Shown in pieces: positions 35,327 through 47,281 of a stretch of DNA of 64,000 nucleotides. The notes under the pieces were generated by a model, which was not told where the DNA came from, searched no databases, and saw nothing but the letters and a program-made list of their open reading frames with translations. The first letter of the stretch is position 1, and each line of letters opens with the position of its first letter. Position numbers and translations under genes: made by a program. Origin of the DNA: Areca catechu (lineage: Eukaryota > Streptophyta > Magnoliopsida > Arecales > Arecaceae). The stretch covers positions 31,506,418-31,570,417 of the forward strand of contig CM038042.1 of the NCBI GenBank assembly GCA_021397845.1. The letters are read 5' to 3'.

Positions 35327-35923
35327 CTACTCCTTTATGTTTGAAAGTAGATTTAGTTTGTTTTCCAAATTGACATGCAGCACAAATCTTTCTTTTTCAA
35401 ATGTGAGTTTTGGCAATTCTTTTACAAGATCCTTTTTGCTTAATTTTGAAATCAAATGCATACTAGCATGCCCTAGCCTGCGATGCCAAAGCCAACTAGT
35501 TTCACTTGCCTTGGCTTCCCTAGCCACTAGGCATTGACCACTTTCCATGGCTAGATCATCAAGATCAACAATGTAAATGTTTCCATGCCTATGACCAGTG
35601 AACTTGATGCCATCGACATCTAGACTAGACACCATGCACAAAGATGATTCAAAAATTATTTTAAAATCCTTATCACAAAACTGACTAATGCTGAAAAGAT
35701 TATGTTTCAAACCATCAACAAATAATACATTATCTACATAAGCATTAGGGGTAATATGGATTTTACCAATTTCGACGATTTTACCTTTTCCATTATCACC
35801 AAAAGTAACGTTTCCACCATTTATAGCTACTAGTGATGAGAATTGCTTCACATCCCCAGTCATGTGCCTTGAGCAACCACTGTCCAGATACCACATTCTT
35901 CTTTTATTTTGGTTGCAAGACAC
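35327..35923 (-). pseudogene. Sirevirus protease and GAG-pre-integrase domain
   Basis: The aspartic protease motif WYLDSGCSRHMTG lies near 35892-35855, with VLFVDGLKHNLFSISQFCD following. The GAG-pre-integrase zinc region starts SWLWHRRLGHASMHLISKL near 35490. The open frame of 198 codons ends in a shifted frame near 35400, where the CxxC part of the zinc site should be, so the last 20 or so residues are off-frame. Confidence 0.87.
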
Positions 35924-36019
35924 ACCTGCATAAATTGATTAAGTTGAAACTTTAGGTACCCAAGTCATCTTGGGTCCTTTAGGGTTAGACAAATTGGTTC
36001 CTTTTGGAACCCAAATCTT

Positions 36020-37658
36020 TCAAAGGTACTTGATTTTCTTTTATTACAAGTATATGATTTATGTCCTAACTTACCACATGCATAGCAGGTAATATTAGAA
36101 GATGCAGGTATGAAAAAGTTTTTGAAAAGTTTTTGCTGATTCTGTGACTTAAATCCAAGTCCAGCTTTGTTAAAAACTGCATGTTGACTGTTTAAAAGTA
36201 TACTTAATTTTTCTGAATATAAGTAAACTTTTCTACAAAAGGTTTTACTTTTTCTAATTCTTCTTTGTAATTCTTGTTTTGAAGCAACAGTTCTTTGTTT
36301 TGTTTTTCAATTTTCTCATTAGTTTCAAAACTTCTATTATTTTTCAAAGAATCCTTTTCTTTTATAGATTGTCCTTATCATTTTTCAAGGTCTTTACATG
36401 TTCAGTTAATTTCTTATTTTCTTGAATTAAATCTTCAATTTTAGTTGAAAACTTATCTGAACCTTTGATAAGCTCTTGATTTAGCTTTCTTAATTTCTTA
36501 TTTTTCAGTTTTAGTTTTTCATACTCCATAACTAAATCATCAAAAGCATCATGTAATTCATTAAAAGTAAATTCATTTTCAGGTTCAGAATTTACCTCAT
36601 CATCTTCATTGGCCATGAAACATAGGTTGGCAACTTCCTGTTGCTCTTCATCACTGCTGGAGTCCTCACTCTCACTCCAGGTAGCCATCATGGCTTTCTT
36701 TCTCAACATCCTTCGACTCTTTTTAAGCAAAGGGCAATCCATTTTATAATGTCCAGGCTTCTTGCACTCGAAGCAGATGGGTGGATCCCTTTCTTTTTCT
36801 TATTCTTTATCTTTATTGTAATCACCTTTTTGTGGCCTTTTCTTGTAGAAGCCCTTCTTCTTTTTCATGAATCTTCTGAATTTTCTTGTAATAAGGGCTG
36901 TCTCATCATCATCAGCTTCTTCTTCTGATTCATCACTTGACTCTTCCTTTGTAGTGGACTTGAAGGCTATGGCTTTCTTTTTCTTGTCATTGTCCACTGT
37001 CTTCTGTTTTAGTGAAAGCTTATAAGTCATTAGTGATCCAAGAAGCTGCTCAAGAGGTAGAGTATTGACATCCTTGGCTTCTTCTATGGCTGTTACTTTC
37101 GCATCCCATGAAGCCGGAAGAGACCTGAGAAGTTTGTTAACAAGTTCACCATTAGATATAATCTTTCCCAAACTCCTCATACCATTTACTATATTGGTAA
37201 ATCTAGTGTACATTTCACTAATACTTTCAGTTGTTTCCATCCTGAACATCTCATACGTATGAATGAGCATGTTCACCTTTGTGGTCTTCACTTGGTGTGT
37301 ACCCTCATGGGTAACCTCAGGTGTATCCCAAATTTCTTTGGTGGAAATAATTTGATATTCTGTTAAATTCACTTAGGTCAAGTGCACAGAATAGCAAATT
37401 CATCGCCTTAGCATTTAACTCAGCTTGTTCGATGTCATTGTCATCCCATTCTTCTTCAGATTTTGAGGTGATAATGCCATTAACCAAGTGAGTGGGCTGA
37501 TGAGGCCCTTTAGTAATTACTCTCCATATATTATAATCTACAGCTTGTAAATAAATGCGCATACGAGTTTTCCAGTATGTGTAGTTTGTGCCATTAAAGA
37601 AAGGAGGGCGATTTGATGCTTGTCCTTCAACTACACCCATTCCAATTGGGGCGGCCAT
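36020..37658 (-). pseudogene. Sirevirus gag with two zinc knuckles, broken
   Basis: ATG at 37658 opens MAAPIGMGVVEGQASNRPPF, then FNGTNYTYWKTRMRIYL, typical of copia gag. A frameshift near 37370 moves it to the frame of DAKVTAIEEAKDVNTLPLEQ. A TAA near 36800 precedes the first knuckle CFECKKPGHYKMDC (about 36785-36740). After an acidic Ser-rich stretch and a coiled coil (36362-36600) lies a second knuckle, CYACGKLGHKSYTC (about 36050-36090). Two knuckles and the VPKG-type repeat before protease fit the Sirevirus lineage. Confidence 0.88.
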
Positions 37659-37700
37659 GATCTTTCACTCAAGATCGTTGGACCTACAAGAGAGTACCGG

Positions 37701-37713
37701 TGCTCTGATACCA
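37701..37713 (-). promoter_or_regulatory. Primer binding site of the Sirevirus, initiator-Met tRNA type
   Basis: The minus strand reads TGGTATCAGAGCA two bases inside the 5' (right) LTR, the copia PBS for initiator methionine tRNA. It fixes the minus orientation of the element. Confidence 0.92.
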
Positions 37714-37715
37714 CT

Positions 37716-39281
37716 TGTTGCCCAGATATGGTGCCCAAGAGGGGGGTGAATTGGGTATTTTTAAAAAATAAAGCAATATATGTGCTATCAAGTTCAAATG
37801 TGAAGAGTGATAGAGCTCAAGTAATTGTGCAACGGAAGCAATGAAAGATAACAATAATTAAAGAGCAAAAGAAGATAGAGAGTAAAGCAATGCAAACACA
37901 CAAAATGTATAGTGGTTCGGTGCACCTAGCACCTACATCCACTCCCCAAGCTCAACTTGGGAATTTTCACTATAATCTTCTCTAGATTACAGCTGACTTG
38001 TTTTACAAGGCTCACAAGTCAAAACCTAAGTTGGTTTTTCTACCTAGGCTCACCAACAAACCTTACACACTTGTTTTAGCTTCGGGCTTACAAGCAACCC
38101 TAGTTGGTTTTATCAATTGGCTCACCAACAAACCTCACACACTTGTTTTAGCTTCGGGCTTACAAGCAACCCTAGTTGGTTTTATCAATTGGCTCACCAA
38201 CAAACCTCACACACTTGTTTTAGCTTCGGGCTTACAAGCAACCCTAGTTGTTTTATCAATTGGCTCACCAACAAACCTCACACTAGTTTCAAATTCCCTT
38301 GAAACTAGGCAAGCACAAATAGAGTATGAATACAATGAATAAAACAAGACAAACTCCTTTTTGAGCAAAAATAAATCGATGTAGCTCTTGTTGGAGACTC
38401 TTCAAATCTTCCTCTTTGAATATTGGACCTCACTAAATGCCAAAGACTTGAAAGCTGGATTCCTCAAAAATGGAAAGCTTTTGGCTAAGGAATCTCTTAG
38501 ATTTTCACTCTTTTTGGCTTAGGATTGATTGAGGCTTTGTACTTTTACTCTCTCCTTTTTCTCTTTTTCTCCTTGACTTTTTTGAAGTTAGGTGGAGGTT
38601 AAATACCTCATTCAAGCTGAAACAACTCCACAAGACCGTTAGAATTAAAAATATGGCCGTTTATGGCCGTTAGAAATCAAATCAAAAGTTCAGAAAAACT
38701 AGCCGTTATGACATGAGTCGACCTCATGAGTCGACCTCTAGGTCAGGTGTCGACCTCATGAGTCGACCTCCAGTTTACCTTAGGCAAAAATCCAGAAAAC
38801 CATAGTTCTGCCCAGTTTGAATTCTCAGGCAATGAGTCGACCTCTGGTATCGACCTCTGGACAGGTGTCGACCTCTGGTAGTCGACCTCTGGAGCGTGCC
38901 ACTGAAATTTTGCCGTGCCGGTGTTGCTGAACTTTTCTTTTCTTTATGAGTCGACCTCTGGTGGTCGACCTTTGGCAAGGTATCGACCTCTGGTCTGAAA
39001 TTTTCTGAAACTCTGTAGAGGTGCGTGCCATGCTTGAGTTTCTCTAAGCCTTTGTTTCTTTGTCAATTACTTCTTAATAAGAAGGTCCAAAATGAGAAAT
39101 TTGATCTTGTTTAAGGTAGGAAAGCTCTTTACAAAATCAAGCAAGCTTGGTTTCATCATTGTACTCTTGATACTCTTTTTGAATAACCTATGGCCTGAAA
39201 CTTTATCTTGAAATGAAACATTAGTCCAAACATATACTTGACCTTTTGTTAATCATCAAAACTAAGGAGCCAAAGCCAACA
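37716..39281 (-). repeat. 5' LTR of the Sirevirus-like element (right)
   Basis: It begins TGTTGCCCAGATATGG and ends CAAAGCCAACA on the plus strand, 1566 bp, with GCCAA after it. It has three copies plus a part of the 72-bp repeat (38049-38283, last full unit one base short) and nine GTCGAC sites at 38717-38969. Promoter activity would read leftward into gag. Confidence 0.93.
38049..38283. repeat. 72-bp tandem repeat in the right Sirevirus LTR, 3 copies plus a part
   Basis: Units start at 38049, 38121 and 38193, and a partial unit at 38264; the third unit lacks one G. The left LTR has only two full units. Confidence 0.92.
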
Positions 39282-39286
39282 GCCAA

Positions 39287-39737
39287 GTAAGGATCAAGTT
39301 TTGATAGAGGTACATCGAATGAGGGAGACTTCGAGGGTATGGGGGATTCTCAAGGTAGATGATAGCATGACAAAGTGAATACACAAAATGTTCAAGCTTG
39401 GCCGCATCATCGATCATTATACTTGTAGAGATAAGGTTTGGATCTTCTATCCAAACCTTGACCTTTCTTACTTGTCATCATAGGAGAAGGATGTGAATGA
39501 ACACCTTACAAAATTGGTGAGGTGGGCTCGGAGGATAGAGAGTAGTTATAAAATTTTCCTCTTTTTGTCGTTATCATCACTTGTTTATAGTGATGACCTT
39601 TTTATGAAATCTTTATTTGTGCTTTTCCTTTCATTTTCTTTATGGTATGAACATTGTCATTACTTTAAACAATTAGGTGATCATCCCTCGATTGAAGATT
39701 GCTACTAGGCCTTTGCTAATCCATTAGACTTGGTAGC
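39287..39737 (+). pseudogene. Second Tat element, antisense cassette continued after the Sirevirus
   Basis: The sequence resumes the coiled-coil unit interrupted at 28322. In broken frames it reads IHKMFKLGRIIDHYTC and YPNLDLSYLSS, resembling the tail of the first unit (FKLGQDDCRLQVV, LELDLSYLDM near 27420-27500). The rest is AT-rich and ends where copia RT sequence begins. Confidence 0.55.
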
Positions 39738-39960
39738 GCATGAGTAGAGTTCCTTATACTTCTACAGCAGGCTCTATCATGTACGCTATGACATGTACTA
39801 GACCAGACGTGGCATACTCACTAGGAGTGGTGAGTAGATACCAGTCTGACCCAGGTGAGGGCATTGGAAGGTGGTTAAGACCATCATGAAGTATTTGAGA
39901 AATACTAAGGATCAATGGCTGATTTATGGAGAACCTGACTTGAAACTTGTGGGGTATACA
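39738..39960 (+). pseudogene. Copia RT/RNase H fragment abutting an LTR
   Basis: The fragment begins with SRVPYTSTAGSIMYAMTC, continues through the RT-RNase H connection and stops after DLKLVGYTY, where the LTR at 39961 starts. Its first 135 bases are homologous to 47144-47280 at about 90 percent by eye. The remainder of RNase H is missing, and there is no upstream RT, so it is truncated on both sides. Confidence 0.8.
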
Positions 39961-42330
39961 TATTGAGAATTGTGTCCCAAAGCCAATCGCCTAGGCTATA
40001 GACGGTTGTGCTCAGTATTGTAATTTATATATAAATTAAAAAACTTTATTTTGGCAGCTCATCACATTATTCATTTTCCTGTAATGAACTCTATTTATGT
40101 GATGAAGTCCTTAGGACTGCACTAACTTCGATATAGAGAGGATATATCGAGTGGTCCTTTAAAAGGTTCACAACCAAAGGATACATTATATAGGACGGCA
40201 ATGTATCAAGTGTAGGTTGTTGTGGTTCACATCGTTTGGTTGTCCTCTTAACCAAAGGAGTGTGATGACACTGATATGATCTGCAAGTAGGATGTGTGAC
40301 ATCTCATTGAATGTGACTCCGTGGAGCTCTTTTCTGCCAAAGGATTGCTCACGATTGGATATGGATATATGTGTCCCTTCGACCTGAGGTCACCATGGAG
40401 CTTGCAAGCAATTCCTTGTACTTTGGTGCTGGACTACCCGGATTTCTAATCTGGTGACGGAAGGTTTCTGGGTACAGGTAAGTACTTGTGGAGCAGGGGT
40501 GAACCAAGATAGAATTGACCTGTCCAAGTTGTTTGGATTGAATGTCTCGTAGTGTCTCAATTTAGCAAATCCTCGGCTGGGATAGTCCTAGTGAGGAGTC
40601 ACTGAACTTGCGAGGTTGAGACATGTTGTGGATTGACTTAGTTAGGGTTGGTAGTCTAACCCTAGGTCATCTTGAGCATTGGAGATCAAAGGGATGAATT
40701 ATACGGTAACCATATGCCAGAGGTTCAATAGATTGCTCTCGCATCTTCGGCCTATCCGGATGCTGGGACCCATTGCTAGATGGTATTTTGTGCTGGTATT
40801 GGAAGTGTTCCAGTGCTACTGTTTATGTTCGAACCTGTGAGGTCACACGCCATAGAGGATTTTTTCCTGATCCGGGAGCCGATCAACGATTGGGAATCAT
40901 TTCGGTATTAAGGTCAAACGGTCTAATTGAGCACACATTGGATTTTTTTTCGTCAACCTGGTCTGATTTGAATTGACCAGGATTGGTTTGGGTCAACCAG
41001 GAATTATTCTTGGTAGATCAGGACTGGATCCGTTTTTCTTACCGATCGATTTTGGCCGGACCGGGGTTTGATGAACCGATTTATTACATGGTTTTTTACA
41101 CCATTTTTCTCCCAGCGTTTCAAAGAAATTAAAAATACCGGTTTGATGTTTTGATTTCTTCCCCTGCTTGGTATTTCATTTTTTCATCGATTGAATGTGA
41201 TAAGAACAGTTTGAAATTCGATTGCTGATTGGGATATTGATCCTTATCATCGTGAAGGGGTCTCACGTTGTTTTCTCTCCCGCGCATCTTCCCATTGCTT
41301 CAGTCCCTGTTTTTCACGGTCATTTAGCACCCTTTTGTTCTCATCCGCTAGCGAGTTCCCAGATTTTCCACCGATCCAAAACCTATTCAAAAGGAGTTTT
41401 GATTTTCTCAGGCCTTCTCTCACCGTGTGTTCACTGCCTTCACATTTTTTTCTCCGTCTCGGTTTTATCTTGGTAGCAGGCCGTGAGATAGCGGGAGAGG
41501 GATGACCATGGCTTGAGGCAGAGAGAAAGGCCGTGAATTTTGGGGAGATAAAAAGCAAACAGAGCATGTGAGAGGTAGAGAGAAAGGAGGGAGCACCGGA
41601 TCGGTGGTCGCTGATCGCGGGCAACCAGTTGCCCGGGAGGAGCCCTTGGACGCGGATGGAGGACAAGGTGTTCGAGAGGGCGCTGGTGGTGAACAGGGCA
41701 TAAGAGAGGATCTGTGAGAGACTTTTGGGATGGATTTTTGAGCGCAGAAATTCGTTGGGTGTCCGTGTCTTCCTCCCTGTTTTTTTTGTTTTCCGGTGTG
41801 TTCTTTTTGGTGGAGTTTGGGCGGTCTTGGAGAAAACCATGGGGATTTTTTTGGTTTCCCTACTCCACACATCCATGATTTTGTTCGTTGATTCTTGAAG
41901 GACTAGCAACCATCTGGAAGTTGGATCAGCGAGAGCCCATGCATACATACTCTAAAGGGTGGACATTTGGATACCTCGAGAGATTGGATCGATCCTTTCT
42001 TGTTCTTGCTGTTTGCATATCTATTTTAAAGAATGCTATAGTCGGCTTCTTCCTGTTTCGATCTAGATTTTAGAACAATAGGGAGTTATATTAGGAATAT
42101 TATTTATTTGTTGTTATCATGTATGTTTAAATTTAGATCATATCATATTATTTATAATTATTACACTTGCCTTTACATGCCTATGTATTTATTTCATGCA
42201 TCATGTTTGTGTTAGATCCTGTACATGAGTAGGTTTTTTCGTATGCATGTTAAAAATTTTAATTATGCAATACCTACTCCCTAGTGTAGCATGCCTAGGG
42301 TAGGCGTCCGACGCACTGGTTTTCCTTTCA
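39961..42330 (+). repeat. Copia LTR, same family as the solo LTR at 10160
   Basis: It begins TATTGAGAATTGTG (TG mutated to TA) and ends TTTTCCTTTCA, 2370 bp, followed directly by a copia PBS. Homology to the solo LTR holds across the length, for example AATTGTGTCCCAAAGCCAAT at the start and the GTACTTGTGGAGCAG block. A 233-codon antisense frame at 41247-41948 is absent from the homologous solo LTR and is not called as a gene. Confidence 0.88.
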
Positions 42331-42332
42331 GT

Positions 42333-42345
42333 CGTATCAGAGCCG
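42333..42345 (+). promoter_or_regulatory. Primer binding site of the copia element
   Basis: CGTATCAGAGCCG follows the LTR by two bases and is one change from the usual TGGTATCAGAGCC, the initiator-Met tRNA site of copia elements. Confidence 0.8.
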
Positions 42346-43930
42346 CAGTTTCTGTGTAGCATATCATGACTGCATGTATTAGATCTGTATCTTGATTAGG
42401 GATTACTTTTCGGAACCTAGTTGAGACCTTCATGGCCGTGTATCTATAGAGATTAATCAGGATTTAAAATCCCTAATTATCTATGGCACGAGACGGTTCG
42501 TCTGTGTTGGCATTTTCTGAAGGATCCTTTAAGAAACCTATGGTATTAAAAATATTTTAATCCTGATACATAATTATATATTGGCATGTCTATAATTGTT
42601 AAAGCTTGCAATATTATAAATCGATATGATAGGATTAGATATGATTCATGAAAGATGTAAAACCGTTTTACATGAATTTAATTAAAAATATTTTAATTAA
42701 GAGTTGGCTTATTATCTAACAATTATGAATTGTAAGATTAATTAAATGACAAGCCAAATTAGGGTTTATGAAATCTAATATCATTTGAATAAGCCATCCA
42801 GGTTAATTGGGTTAGCTATCTGATTGGGTCCATTTATTGGATTAGACCTAAGGTTAGTTGAATTGGACTTAAGAGAACTAATCAAATGTTGATTAAGGAC
42901 ATTCTCTTTAGTATCTATCTAATAGTTAGATGGGTTAGTCCATTCTTCTAAAATGGATCTAATTAGTGGCTTTGTGGTAAGCCCGAGTTCTTAGGCTGGT
43001 CTAATCGAGTCTGGTAAATCGATTGGTATCTATGCATGTTTGTTAGTTTTGATCATGGCTACATGAGACTACCTCTTTCCTGGCCAACTTGGTTGGTGTC
43101 TAGAAAAAATAGTTAATGACAGTTACTCACCCATGATCTCACCTACCTGGTCAATCTGGTCTACCATAACTGATTAGAAGAGCTTATTGATTCGAGTTAA
43201 CCCATGTCACCTAAGTTGATCAGCCTGTCTGATCTTTAGGTGCCCATGGACCAACTTGTTGAATTTAATTCAACCCTCCTGAGAATTGATTTGATCAGTG
43301 GGAGGTTGATCCATGTTCTTCTCTCTATTCTTCTGCCACAATTTAATTAAAATCCTCTAAAATTATTAGGTCCTTAAAAGACTAAGTCAATGAGTTGATG
43401 GTGTCTTAGCCTCCCATTAAGTAGGTTAGTAATGATCCTTTAGCTTGGTGTACATCGGTAGTTCCATAGAACGGGTGTGCATCCGGTTACTGGGATTACT
43501 CTCCTATAGATGATGGTTTAGTGCAACCTTCTTAACGGTGATCAGGTGGGCCGGCCAAAGTCGGGCTTGGTCATTCGTTAGCTGGAAGCATCGAATTTGT
43601 CATATTAATGGTTGGACCTAACAAGAGACTCGCAATAGGAGTCCCCTAGGCCGATTGGGGTTCTGTGGGCAAAATTTATTACTGGAAGTTGCTTAGAGAA
43701 GCAATTGGTTAGAGAACCTACCTTTAGGCGCATATGGGTGAGCCGGCCATAGTCAGGCTCATACATGGTCTATTGGATTTCAGCACCCTCTATGAAATGA
43801 TGATTTCACGGATTGGAGTTAGAGGCTCCCAATCTGAAAAGTTAGTGGGAGGGACCTTTAGACTAAAGTCCAAGTCTTTTGGTTTAATTGATTAATTCAT
43901 ATACTAATTTGGTCTTAATTTTCCTTTCAG
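42346..43930 (+). other. Copia leader between PBS and gag
   Basis: There is no coding signal in 1.6 kb of AT-rich sequence with repeated TTGGGTTAG/GATTAG-like words. A long leader is known in some plant copia families. Confidence 0.55.
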
Positions 43931-44720
43931 ATGTCTTCAAACCTTTTGCTCCAGTCACTTCTCGATAGCTAAAAGTTGAAGGGTCCCAATTTCGATAGCT
44001 GGTATCGAAAATTAATGATAGTCCTGGAGCACGAGCGGATCCTTTATGTGATAACGGATCTAGCACCTAAAATCCCTCCTGCTAATGCTCGGAGTTCGGT
44101 CAGGGATACTTATTTGAAGTGGGTTTCTGATCGGACTACTGTCTGATGCATAATGTTGGTGGCGATGAACGACGAGTTCGGTCACAATTCGAGGAGGCCC
44201 AGCCAGACGAGATTCTTCAAAAGTTGAAGGAATCTTTTGGCTCGCCAAACGATGTGGAACGGTACAAAGTGTCTTGTGCCATCTACAATGCCAAAATGCG
44301 GAACGGTGGTTCGTCACTGATCATGTATTATACAAGATCGAGATGATCGAATGATTGGGCAAGCTCGAATGTCCCTTGCACGAGAAACTCGGTAAGGATG
44401 CGATTCTGAATTCTCTTCTCTCCTCCTATCTTGACTTTCTCAATCATTATAGAATGAATAAGCTTGCAGTCAATTATCATGGTTTGATGGGGTTGCTGCA
44501 GACTTACGAGAAACTGAATAAGGTGGTGGTGAATTTAGTAGGAGGTTTTAGAGGTCATCGTCCCTTTAAGAAAGGGAAGAAGAAAGGTAAAGGAAAGAAG
44601 GTGCAGAGTGCTCCTGGCCCAAGTCAAGCCAAGAAAGTGAAAGCTGATCAAGCTGGTACAGAGTGCTTCTATTGTAATAAGTAAGGATATTGGAAGAGGA
44701 ACTATCCTCTTTATTAGGTG
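43931..44720 (+). pseudogene. Copia gag, several stops, zinc knuckle lost
   Basis: The ATG at 43931 opens MSSNLLLQSLLDS, followed by a TAA in frame. It then shows WYRKLMIVLEHERILYVITD and RDTYLKWVSDRTTV, again followed by a stop (TGA). A second open stretch, 44355-44684, has LHEKLGKDAILNSLLSSYLD and a Lys-rich segment. The knuckle region reads CFYCNK, stop, GYWKRNY; the expected histidine and last cysteine are both tyrosine, each explained by C-to-T. It is non-functional. Confidence 0.85.
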
Positions 44721-46200
44721 TCCTTAGACCCGAACAGGCTAAGGAAGGAAAGCAGCAGAGTACTGGACATGTATTTATATCATAAACCTTGTAATTTATG
44801 TATTTGTGACACTGCTAACCGGTATTAGATACTGGTAGTCCTATTTATGTTTGCGATTCATTGCAGGGACTGCAGAGATTCAAGGATGGGAACAGTTCCT
44901 GAGCGTCAGAAATGAAATCGTGTTCCAGTGCTGGCAGTCAGAGTTCTGAGTCTTGTTTTTGAGTCTAGTACTGTCGAATTAGTTGACTATCATTATTGTC
45001 CTAGTTTCATTATGAGCATTATCTCTGTAGGCCTATTGGCCAATTGTGGTTATGAACTTCCAATAAAGGAGATTTTTGCTAAGGTATTGTGAATAACTTT
45101 GTGATAATGAAAGTTAAGTTAAATAATGGCATTTATGTTTTGTCACCTTGTTAATGTAATGTACACGTCTAGCAAATGTCCAAGGATAGAAAATGTCAGT
45201 GATTTGTATCTATGGCACTGTAGGCTAGGTCATGTTAACCATAATGGGATAAACAAGTTGCGAGGAGAAGGCCTCCTCGAGGTCAGTGATTCTGACTCAC
45301 TGCCCACTTGTGAATCCTGTTTGCTTGGTAAAATGACCAAGTCACCTTTTACTGAAAAGGTGAATGAGCTATAAAACTTCTGAGTCTCGTACATACTGAT
45401 ATATGTGGACCCATGATAGTTAGTGCTAGAGGTGGATATAGATATTTCATTATATTTACAGACGACCTTTCCAGGTATGGTTATATCTTTTTGATGAGAC
45501 ATAAATCTGAGTCATTTGAAATGTTCAAAAGATATCGTAATGAAGTGGAGAAACAAACTGGAAAGAGTATTAAAACCCTTCGATCTGATCGAGGCGGTGA
45601 ATACCTATCCCGTGAGTTCATGACATATCTTAAGGAGAATGGGATTCTCTCTCAGTGGACTCCTCTAGGAAACCCCAGTTGAATGGTTATCCGAAAGGAG
45701 GAATCGAACCCTGTTGGACATGGTTCGATCCATGATGGGCTTTGCAACTCTGCCACTGTCCTTCTGGGGATATGCACTTGAGATAGCTTGTTACTTGCTG
45801 AATAATGTTCCGAGTAAGTCTGTTGTCTCCACTCCATATGAGTTATGGACTGGATGTAAGCCCTCAATTTTGCACCTTTAGGTCTGGGGTTGTTCGGCTT
45901 ATGTAAAGCGTTTAGACTCAGATAAACTTTGTCCTATGTCTGATCGGTGCCTGTTTATTAGGTATCCTAAAAAATAAAAGGGTATTTTTTCTACTTGGAG
46001 GATGAACAGAAAGTGTTCGTTGCTCTTAGGGCTATCTTTCTAGAAAATGTGTTCCTTGGAGAAGGAACTATAGCCTCTAAGATTGAACTTGGTGAAGTTC
46101 AACCAGTAGAAGAACCTGCACACTCTAAGGACATCATTGAACTGGCTATGATTGGATCACACCCGAAACCCATGACTAGGAGATCCAGTTGAGTACCGTG
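44721..46200 (+). pseudogene. Copia protease remnant, GAG-pre-integrase and integrase
   Basis: The protease is barely readable (DTGSPIYVCDS-like near 44833). The GAG-pre-integrase piece at 45126-45374 has LYLWHCRLGHVNHNGINKL and CESCLLGKMTKSPF, with the zinc ligands present. The integrase core at 45390-45682 has HTDICGPM, DDLSRYGYIFLMRHKSESF and LRSDRGGEYLSREF, with the first two catalytic acids present. Stops and shifts follow; the distal piece to 46190 is a linker. Confidence 0.85.
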
Positions 46201-47280
46201 TCAGCTAGACAGATACTATGGTTTCTTGGTCCGGGACAGTGCTCCCATTGAGCTCGACGAGAATGATGATGATTCGATCACTTATATGGATGCACTTCAG
46301 ATATCTGACTCTGAGGCATAGCATGGAGCCATGCGATCCGAGATGGAGTTCATGAAGATCAACAATGTATGGACATTGTTAATCCACCTGAAAGGATAAA
46401 ACCCATTGGGTGCAAGTGGATTTTCAAGAGAATAAGGATGCAGAGGAAGGTGGAGACCTATAAAGCCTGTCTGGTTGCCAAGGGGTATCGTCAGCGATAT
46501 GGTATCAATTAAGACGAGACGTTCTTCCCTGTGACAATGCTCAAATCCATCCAAATCATGCTTGCTTTGGCAGCACATTTTGACTATGAGATCTGGTATA
46601 TGGATGTCCGAATTGCTTTCTAAAATGAGGAGCTGGATGCGGAGGTGTTTATGATACAGCCTGAAGGGTTCACATCCAGATGAGTCAAAAGTGTTCAAAT
46701 TGCATAGGTCCATTTATGGACTCAAGCAAGCATCTCGAAGTTGGAACATGCGATTTGATAGGTGTATCAAATCATATGGCTTCGTTAGGAACAGAGAGGA
46801 ACCCTGCATCTATAAGTAGGTTAATGGTTCTGTGATTGTATTCTTGATACTGTATGTTGATGACATTCTTTTAATCAGGAATGACATCGCAGTATTGCAA
46901 GGAATAAAGATCTGGTTGTCATCTCAGTTCTCCATGAAGGACTTGGGTGAAGCTTCTTTCATACTGGGTATGAAGATCTATAGAGATAGATCTAAGAGAC
47001 TTCTAGGATTGACCCAGTCTATGTACATTGATACCGTGCTGAAATGGTTCAGTATGGAGAATTCCAAGAAAGGCTTTCTCCCGATAGCTTCTAGAATTAC
47101 TCTTTCCAAGAAAGATTATGCGACAATTCTTGAGAAAAGAGAGTGCATGAGTAGAGTTCCTTATACTTCTACAGTGGGCTCTATCATGTATGCTATGACA
47201 TGTATTAGACCTGACATTGCATACTCACTAGGAGTGGTGAGCAGATATCAGTTAACCCAGGTGAGGTGCATTAGAAGGTG
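46201..47280 (+). pseudogene. Copia reverse transcriptase, 3' truncated
   Basis: It starts with KPIGCKWIFKRIRMQRK (about 46400) and ACLVAKGYRQRYGIN, then YMDVRIAF (about 46598). The catalytic YVDDILL near 46852 is intact and lies in an open frame at 46832-47284. Homology ends abruptly at about 47280, just after the segment shared with 39738-39877. RNase H and the 3' LTR are absent. Confidence 0.87.
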
Positions 47281-47281
47281 T

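Larger units (their letters stand above)
28323..39281 (-). mobile_element. Sirevirus-like Ty1/copia retrotransposon, complete, inactive
   Basis: Two LTRs (28323-29807, 37716-39281) flank an interior that reads gag-protease-integrase-RT-RNase H on the minus strand, followed by an extra ORF. GCCAA flanks both ends (28318-28322, 39282-39286). The PBS matches initiator-methionine tRNA type (TGGTATCAGAGCA). Two zinc knuckles in gag, long LTRs, several polypurine tracts and an ORF after pol fit the Sirevirus (SIRE/Maximus) lineage. It is inserted in the antisense cassette of the second Tat element. Frame breaks in gag and pol show that it is not autonomous. Confidence 0.93.

Noticed and set aside
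41247..41948. 233-codon antisense frame in the copia LTR
   Set aside because: Longest non-domain frame in the window, but basic, low in complexity and absent from the homologous solo LTR.
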